Under the pieces are notes generated by a model. That model was not told where the DNA came from and did not search any database. It was given only the letters and a program-made list of their open reading frames with translations. Source: an uncultured Clostridia bacterium (lineage in GTDB: Bacteria > Bacillota > Clostridia > Christensenellales > UBA1242). Taken from it: a stretch of DNA of 45,624 nucleotides. Below, piece after piece: positions 7,132 through 16,295 of this stretch (its first letter is position 1; every line of letters begins with the position of its first letter). Location of the stretch: the NCBI GenBank assembly GCA_944381825.1, contig CALWMK010000007.1:1-45624 (forward strand), in the 5' to 3' direction. The position numbers were made by a program, and so were the translations under genes.

Positions 7132-8493
7132 CTATTTTGAAGAATCTTCTTTTTCCTCTTTTATCTTTTTCTTTTTTATCTTTCTTTTCTTTTTGAATCG
7201 TCTTTTTGTGACCAACTTTTCTCCAAAAACATCGCCCTCGAAATTATATTTTATATATTGTTCCATAGGAGTTAGTTGTTTTTTAGGGCTTAAGTTTGTT
7301 TGAACCGAGCCAGAGGCAAAAATGGCATATTTTGCCAAAATTGGACCTATAAGCTCATATAAAATTGCAGAAGATAAAATAACTGTGACCAGTATTCCTC
7401 CAGCTTCCAAAGACAAGCTCCTTTGGGCTATTGCTGCTAGTCCAATTGAAACACCCGCTTGCGGAATTAAAGCAAAACCTAAATGTTTTTTTGTTTCAAT
7501 ACTAGATTTTGCAAATGCTCCACCTATCCATGAGCCCAAAAGCTTTCCTATAATTCTAACTAGAAAATAAACAATTCCCATAAGCCCAAAACTTAAAAGT
7601 GCAGAAAGGTCTAAATTCATTCCAGAATATACGAAAAAAATTAAGAGTATGGGCGGAGTGAAAGAACTTACTATATTGAACATCTCAGTATTTCCTTTCG
7701 CAGAAACATAGGTTGCTCCAAGTGCCATACATGCCAAAAGTGGAGATACTCCAAGAGCCACACAAACCGCCGTTAGTGAAATTATTATTGCAATAGTCAT
7801 TATGAGCCTGCTATCCATAGAAAATTTTTCATTAATTAACTTTTTAAGTAAAAATCCCAATCCAACACCAAGTCCCATTACCACAAGATTATAAAGCAAA
7901 GGAAGAATAATGTTAAATGCACTCATGTTTTCTCCCGTTTCTTGAGCGAAAGCCAAGCATACATTAAACAAAATTAAGGCAATTGCATTATCAAGAGCAA
8001 TAACTTGAATTAAGGTGTCAATAAAATTACCTTTTGCGTTGTATTGCCTAATTGTCATAAGTGTGGAGGTTGGAGCTGTGGTGGCAGCTATGCTTGCCAA
8101 AAGAAGTGAGAGTGAGTATGAGCAATTAAAAATGAATTTCATACAAATAAAAATCAATAATGCTGCAAGCAATGACTCAAAAAGTGTTATCACAATGGTT
8201 TTTCTAACATTTTGTTTGAGTGCTCCAAAATTTATATATTTACCAACTCCAAAAGCAATGAAGGCTATCGCCAAATCAGTTATAAATTTAAATGATGGCA
8301 AAATTTCTTGTGGGATTATGTTTAAAGCATAGGGACCTATTAAAACCCCTGCAATTATGTATCCCGTTACATTTGGCAATTTTAAAAGCTTTGTAAGCCT
8401 AGAAAATAAAAATCCGACAACAATTATTATTGCCAAAGAAACAATTGCAATTGATGTTGGATCTTCTCCGCAAATTTTATAAAGCATATTCAT
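7132..8493 (-). CDS. cation:proton antiporter (CPA2/KefB-type membrane domain)
   Basis: This 453-residue polytopic membrane protein has about 12 hydrophobic segments. The arrangement is typical of CPA2 Na+/K+:H+ exchangers: 'LPNVTGYIIAGVLIGPYAL' near residue 40, 'DLAIAFIAFGVGKYI', 'ATTAPTSTLMTIRQ', and the discontinuous helix region 'LLACMALGATYVS'. It would exchange monovalent cations for protons across the cytoplasmic membrane. It lacks the C-terminal RCK/TrkA-N domain of Kef channels and instead ends in a short, very lysine-rich tail (KRRFKKKRKIKKKKIKEEKE). The start has no SD. A TATAAT lies 7 bases upstream, so the mRNA is probably leaderless. It is monocistronic and divergent from spo0A. 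Confidence 0.85.
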   Translation of the reverse strand: MNMLYKICGEDPTSIAIVSLAIIIVVGFLFSRLTKLLKLPNVTGYIIAGVLIGPYALNIIPQEILPSFKFITDLAIAFIAFGVGKYINFGALKQNVRKTIVITLFESLLAALLIFICMKFIFNCSYSLSLLLASIAATTAPTSTLMTIRQYNAKGNFIDTLIQVIALDNAIALILFNVCLAFAQETGENMSAFNIILPLLYNLVVMGLGVGLGFLLKKLINEKFSMDSRLIMTIAIIISLTAVCVALGVSPLLACMALGATYVSAKGNTEMFNIVSSFTPPILLIFFVYSGMNLDLSALLSFGLMGIVYFLVRIIGKLLGSWIGGAFAKSSIETKKHLGFALIPQAGVSIGLAAIAQRSLSLEAGGILVTVILSSAILYELIGPILAKYAIFASGSVQTNLSPKKQLTPMEQYIKYNFEGDVFGEKLVTKRRFKKKRKIKKKKIKEEKEDSSK

Positions 8494-8530
8494 GTATATG
8501 ATTATAAAGAATTCTTTGTCTTTTTTGCAA
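8494..8530 (-). promoter_or_regulatory. leaderless promoter of the antiporter gene
   Basis: On the minus strand TTGCAA (8530-8525), an 18-bp spacer, then TATAAT (8506-8501) with the ATG only 7 bases downstream. Transcription would start at or next to the A of the ATG. Confidence 0.55.
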
Positions 8531-8748
8531 ATATTATCTTATTTTTATATTTAACTTTGACTATTTTTAATGTTTTTTACTTAATAATTCACATAAATTC
8601 AACCACATTAAATTAATTGTACTAAAATGCGACAATTTTATATATTATTTTTTTAAAAAAAACATATTTTGTAAAAAAATAATACTTTTTTTCTTTTTTT
8701 TAAAAATATTGTGTGCTATTCTTGTATTATCAAACAAATGGAGGAATT

Positions 8749-9492
8749 ATGGAAAAATATAAAATTTACATTTCTGACAATAGTGAAAATGTTGTTAGAG
8801 AACTAGAGGAACTTTTAAAACCTCAATATGATATTGTCGGAACTGGTTTTGACGGTAATGAAACCTTTGAATTCCTTAAACAAAACAAGGTGGATCTTTT
8901 GATAACAGATTTAGTTTTATCATCAATTGATGGTTTTGAATTGTTAGAAAAAATTAAAACTCTTAAAGAAAAACCAAAAATTATTGTTGTTTCAAATCTA
9001 ACACACGATGGATTTGTTTCAAAAGCCATTGAAGAAGGCGCCTCTTATTTTATGATTAAACCCTTTGATAAGTCTACATTATTGAAAAGAATTGAGGAAC
9101 TTCTGTTAGAAAAAAAAGATGTCAACTTGAAAACAATTAAAAACAAACCTTTAGAAGAAAAAATAACAAATATATTTATTACAGTTGGGATTCCAGCACA
9201 TATAAAAGGATATCAATACCTGCGTGAGGCAATCAAAATGGCAATTGAAAATCCCGATATAATTAATTCTATAACAAAAAAATTATATCCTGCCATTGCT
9301 GAAAAGTTTGAAACAAGTGCAAGCAAGGTTGAAAGGGCCATTAGACACGCGATTGAGGTTGCTTGGAACAGAGGAAAAATTGAAAATATAAACTCGGTTT
9401 TTCAAATTAAAGTTTATGATTCCAATGAAAAGCCAACAAATGGAGAATTTATTGCACTTGTAGCCGATAAAATGATTATCGAAGGATTTTAA
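8749..9492 (+). CDS. spo0A: sporulation transcription factor Spo0A
   Basis: This 247-residue response regulator is the master switch of endospore formation. The receiver domain (1-~120) keeps the phospho-acceptor aspartate in '[14 protein letters not shown]', the switch threonine ('VVSNLTHDG') and the lysine of 'FMIKPFD'. The C-terminal ~110 residues are the Spo0A-specific DNA-binding domain: '[15 protein letters not shown]' and the near-invariant '[17 protein letters not shown]' recognition helix region. The chosen ATG follows GGAGGAATT; upstream in-frame codons lack an SD. The acid pocket is reduced to one visible aspartate (YISDN) where many homologues have two. It is normally near spoIVB; here it sits ~2 kb upstream of dnaA. 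It is strong evidence that the organism is, or descends from, a spore former. Confidence 0.95.
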   Translation: MEKYKIYISDNSENVVRELEELLKPQYDIVGTGFDGNETFEFLKQNKVDLLITDLVLSSIDGFELLEKIKTLKEKPKIIVVSNLTHDGFVSKAIEEGASYFMIKPFDKSTLLKRIEELLLEKKDVNLKTIKNKPLEEKITNIFITVGIPAHIKGYQYLREAIKMAIENPDIINSITKKLYPAIAEKFETSASKVERAIRHAIEVAWNRGKIENINSVFQIKVYDSNEKPTNGEFIALVADKMIIEGF

Positions 9493-9510
9493 AAAAAATT
9501 AATTCAAAAT

Positions 9511-9542
9511 AACATATTGAAAAATCAATATGTTTTTTTTAT
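9511..9542 (+). terminator. Rho-independent terminator of spo0A
   Basis: AACATATTG (9511-9519) pairs with CAATATGTT (9526-9534) across a short A-rich loop, followed by a T-run. Confidence 0.8.
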
Positions 9543-9639
9543 TGATACTTGCAAATAAACAAAAAAATTTAAATATCATATAATTTAAAATATTTGTTTT
9601 ATAAATTTTATTTGTGATAAACTATTAAAAAGGATATTT

Positions 9640-10215
9640 ATGTTTGAAATTTACAAAAAGACAAAAAGTTTAAAGAAAAACCAAAAACTTAATAGTGAGG
9701 AAACTTTTTTAAAAGAGGACGACAAAGCTGTTATTGAAATTAAGACAAATGACCAAAGCCAACTTTTTTCATCTTTTGGTGATGGACTTTCCAATGAACT
9801 TTGTTCATATATAGAAGAAAAAGCGGATGCTATCCCCTTTGAATATGATATTAAAATTAAATTATCCACAAATTATGAGCATCTTAAGAGGGTTGAATCT
9901 TGTTTGAAGACAAAATATGAACAAGATATTCACTCCATTAACCGCCAAATGAAATATAATAACTTTTTTTCTTTTGTTATGTTTTTGTCTGGAATTTTTG
10001 CTTTTTTTATTTTTGCTTTGTTTACTAAACTCAATTTTCATTTTATGCTTTGCACCTTTGCAGAAATTGCAACATGGGTCTTTTTTTGGGAGACTGTTGA
10101 TTCATTCTTCCTTGAAAGAAGGCATTTGAAATTTTTAAAACTCAGAAAATATCGCATACTATGTAGCACCATTTCATCAAAGGAGAATTATTTTGAATCA
10201 GAGCCTAACAAGTAG
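9640..10215 (+). CDS. two-helix membrane protein (hypothetical)
   Basis: This 191-residue protein has a charged cytoplasmic N-terminal domain (1-~105) and two adjacent membrane segments (about 109-129, 'FFSFVMFLSGIFAFFIFALF', and 133-153). The C-terminus is short and basic. SD AAAAGG precedes ATG. It overlaps the following hydrolase gene by 23 bp, so the two are probably an operon. Proteins of this layout are common and uncharacterised in Firmicutes. No enzymatic motif is seen. Confidence 0.6.
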   Translation: MFEIYKKTKSLKKNQKLNSEETFLKEDDKAVIEIKTNDQSQLFSSFGDGLSNELCSYIEEKADAIPFEYDIKIKLSTNYEHLKRVESCLKTKYEQDIHSINRQMKYNNFFSFVMFLSGIFAFFIFALFTKLNFHFMLCTFAEIATWVFFWETVDSFFLERRHLKFLKLRKYRILCSTISSKENYFESEPNK

Positions 10216-11077
10216 AATAACCGAATTTATTTTACAACTGATTAACACTAAAAAAGTTTTTACCTCAAGAGAAAATGCCCTTGAACACATGAAAAAGGTT
10301 GAAACTGAAAACAAAAAGACATATAAGGCACCCTTTCCTTTTTCAAAAAAACTAAAGTGCTTTGATTTTATGGGCATGCAAACTTTTTTTCTTGAAGGAA
10401 AAAGTAAGGATGTTATTCTCTATATACCTGGTGGCGCTTTTGTTAGCAATCCCCATATTTTGCAATGGAATTTTATTTTTGATATACAAAACAACACAAA
10501 TTGCAATATGATTGTTCCCATTTATCCTAAAGCTCCTACTTATACTTATAAGCAAACCTATAAAAAACTAATTCCTCTCTACAAGTCAATACTTGATAAC
10601 CAGCCTAATCAAATTAATTTTATGGGTGACTCTGCTGGTGGAAACATTGCACTTTCACTGGCAATACAATTACGAGAAAAACAACTCAAACAGCCTAAAA
10701 ATATAATTTTGTTTTCCCCTTGTTTGGACTTGACACTTAGCGAACCAACTATAAAAGACTTGGAAAAACTTGATCCCATGCTTGCACCTCAAGGGCTTTT
10801 GACCATGTATCAAGCCTGGGCAGGAAAGACCAAACTCACCAACAAAATTTTAAGTCCAATAAATGCAAGTTTTAAAGACTTGGGTAAAATTTCCCTCTTT
10901 GTTGGAACACATGAAATTCTATTGCCCGAAGCTAGAAATTTTTATAAAAAAGCACAAAAACAAAACTTAGAAATCAATTATTATGAAAAAGAGGGACTGA
11001 ATCATGTTTATCCAGCCCATCCTATTCCTGAAGCAAAACAAGCGATGAGGCAAATTGTAGAAATTTTAAAAAATTAA
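10193..11077 (+). CDS. alpha/beta-hydrolase fold esterase/lipase (HSL-like)
   Basis: This 294-residue hydrolase has the nucleophile elbow 'GDSAGGN' (serine ~146), an oxyanion-hole motif in the form 'YIPGGAF' replacing the usual HGGG, and a catalytic histidine in 'GLNHVYP'. The acid is probably in 'LFVGTHEILLPEA', where D is replaced by E. This matches the hormone-sensitive-lipase/acetyl-esterase branch, which hydrolyses carboxylic esters. The substrate is unknown. The start is TTG at 10193 with AGGAG eight bases upstream. The gene begins inside the preceding membrane-protein gene, so co-translation is likely. Confidence 0.8.
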   Translation: MNQSLTSRITEFILQLINTKKVFTSRENALEHMKKVETENKKTYKAPFPFSKKLKCFDFMGMQTFFLEGKSKDVILYIPGGAFVSNPHILQWNFIFDIQNNTNCNMIVPIYPKAPTYTYKQTYKKLIPLYKSILDNQPNQINFMGDSAGGNIALSLAIQLREKQLKQPKNIILFSPCLDLTLSEPTIKDLEKLDPMLAPQGLLTMYQAWAGKTKLTNKILSPINASFKDLGKISLFVGTHEILLPEARNFYKKAQKQNLEINYYEKEGLNHVYPAHPIPEAKQAMRQIVEILKN

Positions 11078-11438
11078 TAATACTATTAGATTTTTATTTA
11101 CTAAGTAATTAATGAAATTGATTAAAGTATAATTTTTAAGCTTTTCAATTCACCTTCGCTAAGCCTGTCCCATTTTATTGAAAAATTTGTATAATCCAAA
11201 TATTAGATGAATTTGCGAAGTATTCTATCTGTCTTTTGGTGTGTGTTTTTTTGAATTGTTTGCATAGTGTTTTTAATTTTTCTATTTTATGCCAATTTTT
11301 TAAATTTATAAATCTTTCTTATTCAACTTAAACATATAAGATAGCTTTTAGCTAACACTTGACTTTGGGTTAAAATGCCTTTATACTATTTATAAAAAAC
11401 TATTATATAGTTTTCAAAGCATGGGAAAAGGTTAAAAA
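11078..11438 (+). other. intergenic region upstream of dnaA
   Basis: There are 361 bp without a gene. No perfect DnaA box was found here. The only clear element is the dnaA promoter at 11359-11387, and the rest is AT-rich filler. Confidence 0.5.
11359..11387 (+). promoter_or_regulatory. dnaA promoter (sigma-A type)
   Basis: TTGACT (11359-11364), a 17-bp spacer, then TATACT (11382-11387). The start would be ~45 bases before the dnaA ATG, which has AAAAGG as SD. Confidence 0.7.
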
Positions 11439-12791
11439 ATGCAAGACATTCAAATTTTGTGGGAAAAGGTTTTGGAGAAAATGGAACTGCTGGTAACAGT
11501 TGTTTCATTTGATTTATGGATAAAAACAATAGAGGTGTTAGATTTAAAAGACGACAAAACTCTTGTTTTAGTTGCAACTTCAAGTTTTGCAAAAAACCAA
11601 CTTGTTAAAAATCATAGCAACCAAATTGCTGAATGTATTGAACAAGTGTTCGGTAGTGAAATTGATTTTGAAATTATTGATAAAGCAGAAAAAGAAGAGT
11701 ATTTAAAACTTCATAAAGTAAACAACAATGAAATTGAAATAAAAACTGAAAATCCCTTTAATGAAAAATACACTTTTGATAATTTCGTTGTTGGCAAAAG
11801 CAATCAATTTGTCTATGCTGCTGCTAGAAGTGTGGCTGAAACCCCAGGTGAAAAATTTAATCCCTTGTTTATTTATGGTGGAGTTGGGCTTGGAAAAACA
11901 CATATTTTAAATGCAATAGGAAATTTTGTAAGACAACATCATCCAGAAAAAAAAATCATGTATGTCACCTGTGAAAGTTTCACCAACGATTATATCGAAT
12001 CCTTAGGTGTTAGCAAGGAAAAGGAAAAAGCCACCTCTCGTTTTAGAGAAAAATATCGTAATTTAGACATACTTATGGTCGATGACATACAATTTATTTC
12101 AAATAAAACAAGCACCCAAGAAGAGTTTTTCCACACCTTTAATGAACTTTACCAAAAAAACAAACAAATCATACTTTCATCTGATCGTCCGCCAAAAGAA
12201 ATTTCAACATTAGAAGATAGATTGCGCTCAAGATTTGCAAGTGGACTTATTCAAGACATTCAAGCCCCAGATTTTGAAACAAAAATCGCAATTTTAAAAA
12301 AGAAGGTCAGTCAGGAAAAATATAACATTGATGAAGAAGTTTTAACTTTCATTGCCGAGCGAGTAAACACCAACATTCGAGAAATGGAAGGTTTGCTTTC
12401 AAAAGTTTATTTCTATGCCACATTACTTGGAAAAAAATGCGCAACACTTGATGATGCAAAAAATGTCTTTAAAGACGAACAAGTAACACAAAAAGAGCAA
12501 ATATCACCTGAAAAAATTATTAGTACCGTTTGTTCTTACTATGGCACATCGGAAGCCGAATTGACTGGAAAAAAACGAAGCAAAGAAATTGTTGAACCTA
12601 GAATGATTGCCATATATTTGATTAATGAGCTTCTTGATTTGCCTTTAATTACAACTGGAAAGTTGTTTGGTGGCAGAGATCACACCACAATAATCCACGC
12701 AAGAGATAAAATTTATGAGCAGTTGAAAACCAACAATAAGATAAGAACAATTGTGAGCGAAATCAAAAATCAAATTTCGAGTAATTGTTGA
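11439..12791 (+). CDS. dnaA: chromosomal replication initiator DnaA
   Basis: This 450-residue AAA+ initiator binds DnaA boxes and melts oriC. Domain I is ~1-85. Domain III has Walker A 'GGVGLGKTH' (~146-154), Walker B 'ILMVDDIQFI', and the sensor/arginine region 'LRSRFASGL'. Domain IV has the DnaA signature 'GGRDHTTIIHARDKI' that reads the TTATCCACA box. Length and spacing match the family. It is followed by oriC and dnaN in the usual order, but recF and gyrBA are not present after dnaN. Confidence 0.98.
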   Translation: MQDIQILWEKVLEKMELLVTVVSFDLWIKTIEVLDLKDDKTLVLVATSSFAKNQLVKNHSNQIAECIEQVFGSEIDFEIIDKAEKEEYLKLHKVNNNEIEIKTENPFNEKYTFDNFVVGKSNQFVYAAARSVAETPGEKFNPLFIYGGVGLGKTHILNAIGNFVRQHHPEKKIMYVTCESFTNDYIESLGVSKEKEKATSRFREKYRNLDILMVDDIQFISNKTSTQEEFFHTFNELYQKNKQIILSSDRPPKEISTLEDRLRSRFASGLIQDIQAPDFETKIAILKKKVSQEKYNIDEEVLTFIAERVNTNIREMEGLLSKVYFYATLLGKKCATLDDAKNVFKDEQVTQKEQISPEKIISTVCSYYGTSEAELTGKKRSKEIVEPRMIAIYLINELLDLPLITTGKLFGGRDHTTIIHARDKIYEQLKTNNKIRTIVSEIKNQISSNC

Positions 12792-13006
12792 AATGTTGAT
12801 AAATTTTCAAAACAATTCACAACTTATCAACAATCAAGTGATTACAACATTTAGAAATTTAACCCAAAAACACAATAAAATTATACTATATTTTGTGTAA
12901 TAAAAAACTTGTCCACATTTCAACAACCTATATTATTAATATTATTATCTAATCATATAAAATATAAATTGAAAAGAGCGTGGACAAAAATTAAAAGGAG
13001 AAGAAT
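12792..13006 (+). other. oriC: origin of replication (oriC) between dnaA and dnaN
   Basis: This 215-bp intergenic region holds DnaA-box-like nonamers: TGTTGATAA (12794-12802, reverse of TTATCAACA), TTATCAACA (12824-12832), TTGTCCACA (12909-12917, one mismatch from consensus) and CGTGGACAA (12979-12987, reverse). An almost pure A/T stretch at ~12930-12970 (rich in TATTAT trinucleotides) is a likely unwinding element. No box is a perfect TTATCCACA. The flanking genes make the assignment firm. Confidence 0.85.
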
Positions 13007-14110
13007 ATGCATTTAATTTGTGATGGTTTGGATCTTTGTGATGCCGTTCTCAAGGTGTCAAAAGCAATTTCAAACAAAACGCCTAACCCTATATTAGAAG
13101 GAATAAAACTTTCTGCTGAAGATGGAAACCTAACTCTTTCTGCAACTGATGGTGAACTTGCGATTGAAAAAAAGATCAAGGCAGATATCATGGCTGAGGG
13201 CGAAACCATTGTTCCGGGCAAATTTTTTAGTGAATTTTTAAAAAAATTAACCAATGAAAGAATCGAACTTGTTTTAAATGAAAAAAATCAATTAAAAATT
13301 AAATATACTGATAGTCAAGGTGAAATTGCCTGTTACAATACTCTTGAATATCCAGGGTTTAAAAAGATTGAAAGCGAAGAATATTTTGCAATTAAAAAAT
13401 GTGATTTTAAAAACCTTATTAACAAAAGCATTTTTGCTGTTGCCATTGATGATTCAAGACCAATTTTAAAAGGATGTCTTTTAGAAGTTGAACAAAATCA
13501 AATTAAATCCGTTGCTCTTGATGGTTACAGACTTGCGCTTGTCAAAAAACCGCTTGTTTCAACAAATGTTAATATCTCTGTTATTGTTCCAGCAAAAAGT
13601 TTGAGCGAAATTTCAAAATTGTTAGAGGACAATGAGGATGTTGTTAACATATACATTCAAAAAAATATGCTCATGATTGACCTTTGTGACACAAAAGTTA
13701 CAACCAAACTTTTAGAAGGAGATTTTTTAAATTACAAACAAATTATATCCAACAATTACGAAACTAATGTAACAATTAACAAAGCTCAGTTTGAAGATGC
13801 TCTTGAAAGAGCTTCTCTACTTTCTAAAATTGGTCAAAATAATCTTGTTAAATTTGAAATTAAAGAAAAAAATTTGTCATTAACCTCAAATTCAGAAATT
13901 GGAAACATCAAAGAAAATGTCAATATCGTTTTAAGAGGTAATGACCTTACAATTGCCTTTAATGCAAGATACTTTATGGAATGTTTGAGAGTGAACAACG
14001 ATGAGTTTGTAAAACTAAGTTTTAATAGTTCTTCAAATCCATGCATTGTTACTCCGCATGAAAATGATGAGTTTCTATATTTAATTTTGCCTGTTCGAAT
14101 GATTAATTAG
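13007..14110 (+). CDS. dnaN: DNA polymerase III beta sliding clamp
   Basis: This 367-residue ring-forming processivity clamp of the replicative polymerase has three similar domains of ~120 residues. Recognisable strings are 'NPILEGIKLSAEDGNLTLSATDGELAIE', 'FAVAIDDSRPILKGCLLEV' and the C-terminal 'YLILPVRM', which forms part of the partner-binding pocket. SD AAAAGGAGAAG precedes ATG. It lies directly after oriC and is co-oriented with dnaA. It is followed by rpmH rather than recF. Confidence 0.97.
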   Translation: MHLICDGLDLCDAVLKVSKAISNKTPNPILEGIKLSAEDGNLTLSATDGELAIEKKIKADIMAEGETIVPGKFFSEFLKKLTNERIELVLNEKNQLKIKYTDSQGEIACYNTLEYPGFKKIESEEYFAIKKCDFKNLINKSIFAVAIDDSRPILKGCLLEVEQNQIKSVALDGYRLALVKKPLVSTNVNISVIVPAKSLSEISKLLEDNEDVVNIYIQKNMLMIDLCDTKVTTKLLEGDFLNYKQIISNNYETNVTINKAQFEDALERASLLSKIGQNNLVKFEIKEKNLSLTSNSEIGNIKENVNIVLRGNDLTIAFNARYFMECLRVNNDEFVKLSFNSSSNPCIVTPHENDEFLYLILPVRMIN

Positions 14111-14310
14111 AGCAATAATAAGTTTTTTGTTTAAGCCTTCAAAGGCAAAACGCAAATCTAAACAAACTCGCGAAAACTATATTTTTGCATTTATAATTTA
14201 AAAAAAACAAATCTCGTGAATAAAAAAAATATACATTGGACAAATTGTAGAACGAAATTTTTAATTTATGCTTTTATTTTTATTGTATGAATATCTCGAC
14301 TTATAAATAG

Positions 14311-14339
14311 TTGACAAAAACAAGGACATAAATTATAAT
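14311..14339 (+). promoter_or_regulatory. strong promoter of the rpmH-rnpA-yidD-yidC-jag operon
   Basis: Consensus TTGACA (14311-14316), a 17-bp spacer and TATAAT (14334-14339). A T-rich run (14362-14370) in the ~105-base leader follows a short GTCC-ending stem and might attenuate. The rest of 14111-14449 shows no gene. Confidence 0.8.
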
Positions 14340-14449
14340 CTCAAAAGAACAAGTTTGTCCTATTTTTTTTAGGCACCATAAATGGTCTAATTATTGATCA
14401 TTAAATGTTCATAAAGAAATGTTGAATTTAAATTAATAAGGAGGCAAAA

Positions 14450-14584
14450 GTGAAGAGGACATATCAACCAAAAAAACGCAGAAGAAGCAAAGTTCATGGT
14501 TTTCGTGAAAGAATGAAATCTCAAGGCGGAAGAAATGTGCTTAAACGAAGAAGAGCAAGAGGCAGAAAAAAATTAACAGCTTAA
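14450..14584 (+). CDS. rpmH: 50S ribosomal protein L34
   Basis: This 44-residue, highly basic protein begins [20 protein letters not shown] and ends [12 protein letters not shown], the universal L34 pattern. The start is GTG with AAGGAGG seven bases upstream. It is the first gene of the operon with rnpA, as in nearly all bacteria. Confidence 0.97.
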   Translation: MKRTYQPKKRRRSKVHGFRERMKSQGGRNVLKRRRARGRKKLTA

Positions 14585-14605
14585 AATAAAAACATTGGGT
14601 GAAAA

Positions 14606-14950
14606 ATGAAAAGTATAAATCGTTTAAAGAAAAACAAGCAGTTTAACTATGTGTATAAAAAAGGTGAGCGTTTCTTTTCTAAAAACATCTCAATGTTTTT
14701 TGTAAAAAGTAATTTTTTAAATGTAAAAGTGGGTTTTAGTGTTAGCAAAAAAATTGGAAAAAGTGTTGTAAGAAACAAGGTTAAAAGAAGAATGAAAGAA
14801 TCTTTTAGAAGTTTTTTGCCTTTTGTCAAAGATCATGTAAACATAGTTTTCGTGGCAAGAAAGGGCATTGAACTTTGTAACTATAGTGCAATTAAAGACC
14901 AAATTCAGTTGTTGCTTAGTCGTGCGGGGCTTCTAAATGAAGTTTGTTAG
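14606..14950 (+). CDS. rnpA: ribonuclease P protein component
   Basis: This 114-residue basic protein subunit of RNase P helps the catalytic RNA bind pre-tRNA 5' leaders. The diagnostic RNR-type motif appears as 'SVVRNKVKRRMKESFR' (~residues 52-67), with N-terminal 'RLKKNKQFNYVYKKGERF'. It begins 21 bases after rpmH and its end overlaps yidD by 14 bases, so it is translationally coupled. Confidence 0.96.
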   Translation: MKSINRLKKNKQFNYVYKKGERFFSKNISMFFVKSNFLNVKVGFSVSKKIGKSVVRNKVKRRMKESFRSFLPFVKDHVNIVFVARKGIELCNYSAIKDQIQLLLSRAGLLNEVC

Positions 14951-15209
14951 AATTATTTTTGCTCCCGTAAATTATTTTTTCAGGGCTTTAATTTGTGTAT
15001 ATAAAGCAACAATTTCTCCCCTACTATCTCACACCTGCATTTTCTATCCTTCTTGTTCAACCTATAGCCTGCACGCCATTAAAAAATTTGGTATTTTTTA
15101 TGGTGTCTATCTTTCAATAAAACGAATATTAAAATGTCGACCTGGTGCAAAAGGTGGTTTTGACCCAGTTGCACCCTCTTTAAGAGGCGAAGATAAATGG
15201 ATTTTTTAA
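14937..15209 (+). CDS. yidD: membrane protein insertion efficiency factor YidD
   Basis: This 90-residue small amphipathic protein carries the conserved 'CIFYPSCSTYSLHAIKKFG' and 'RCHP'-equivalent 'KCRPGAKGGFDPV' motifs. It assists YidC-dependent insertion of membrane proteins at the inner face of the membrane. It overlaps rnpA at its start and yidC at its end. Confidence 0.95.
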   Translation: MKFVRIIFAPVNYFFRALICVYKATISPLLSHTCIFYPSCSTYSLHAIKKFGIFYGVYLSIKRILKCRPGAKGGFDPVAPSLRGEDKWIF

Positions 15210-16294
15210 ACATATCAATGCTTGGAGGAGCTTTAGCAAATATGTGGGCTAAAATAATTTCCTCCTTTAATGGAGCAATTGGCAATTATGCCTGGTCAAT
15301 AATTTTGTTGACTGTGGTAATTAAACTTGTCATGCTGCCTTTGGATTTTTTTAATAAAAAAATTACAAGGAAAAACACAATCATGCAAGCCAAAATTCAA
15401 CCAGAGCTTGCAAAACTCCAACAAAAGTATGGAAATGATAAAAATTTATATAACCAAAAAGTTTCAGAACTTTACAAAAGCAACAACTATAATGTTGTGG
15501 GTTCATGTCTTTTTATGTTAATAAATTTGGTTCTTACTTTGGTTATTTTTATTTCACTTTTTAGTGGCTTAAATCAAATGGCATCTAGCAAAATTGTTGA
15601 GCAATACAAAACACTTGAAAACACCTACAACACAACATATGAACAACAAATTGCGCTTTCTAAAACTGAGGAAGAGGCAAAATTAAGCGCTAATGAGGCA
15701 GTGGTCTTAAAATATAAAGCCATAAAATATAGTTGGCTTTGGATAGATAATGTTTGGAAAAGTGATATGCCAACAAATTCTATTCCAACTTTTAGTGAGT
15801 TTTTAAATGTTGCTCAAAAAATTGAAGTTGATGGTGAAACCTACACCATTAAACAATTAAACGAGGAAAAAAATAGTGAAATTAAGGCAAAATTAGAAGA
15901 TGAATATAACAAAGTTATGTCACCTTTACGAGAAAGTGTTGGAAAGGCAAATGGCTATTTGATTCTTCTTATTTTAACTGTTGTAACTGCATTTGTTTCT
16001 CAGTGGCTTATGCAAAGAAAAAACAAAATGGCAACTGGAATGGGAACTGGGAAAATAATGATGTTTGTTTTGCCTTTAATGCTTGGTTTCTTTGCCCTTA
16101 CCTACAATGCTGTTTTTGCCCTTTATCTTTTAACATCTCAGTTAATGGCTCTTGCATTCACACCTCTTATAGACCTTATTCTTGACGCAATGGATAAAAA
16201 ACAAGCTTTAAAAGAGGAACAAAAAAACATGGTTTCATATAGAAGAGTTGAAACCACTGTTGATTCGAAAAAAAATAAAAAGGAAGGAAAATAA
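15197..16294 (+). CDS. yidC: membrane protein insertase YidC (Oxa1/SpoIIIJ family)
   Basis: This 365-residue insertase has the Oxa1 core: 'WSIILLTVVIKLVMLPLDFFNKKITRKNTIMQAKIQPELAKLQQKYG' begins near residue 33 with the conserved arginine of the hydrophilic groove in RK. Further membrane segments are at ~100-125, ~255-275 and ~290-330. A ~110-residue insertion between the second and third hydrophobic parts (Glu/Lys-rich, ~135-245) is longer than in SpoIIIJ. No lipobox is seen at the N-terminus. The start overlaps yidD by 13 bases. Confidence 0.94.
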   Translation: MDFLNISMLGGALANMWAKIISSFNGAIGNYAWSIILLTVVIKLVMLPLDFFNKKITRKNTIMQAKIQPELAKLQQKYGNDKNLYNQKVSELYKSNNYNVVGSCLFMLINLVLTLVIFISLFSGLNQMASSKIVEQYKTLENTYNTTYEQQIALSKTEEEAKLSANEAVVLKYKAIKYSWLWIDNVWKSDMPTNSIPTFSEFLNVAQKIEVDGETYTIKQLNEEKNSEIKAKLEDEYNKVMSPLRESVGKANGYLILLILTVVTAFVSQWLMQRKNKMATGMGTGKIMMFVLPLMLGFFALTYNAVFALYLLTSQLMALAFTPLIDLILDAMDKKQALKEEQKNMVSYRRVETTVDSKKNKKEGK

Positions 16295-16295
16295 T

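Noticed and set aside
14346..14449. Riboswitch in the rpmH leader
   Set aside because: There is only a weak short stem before a T-run; no known riboswitch core is visible.
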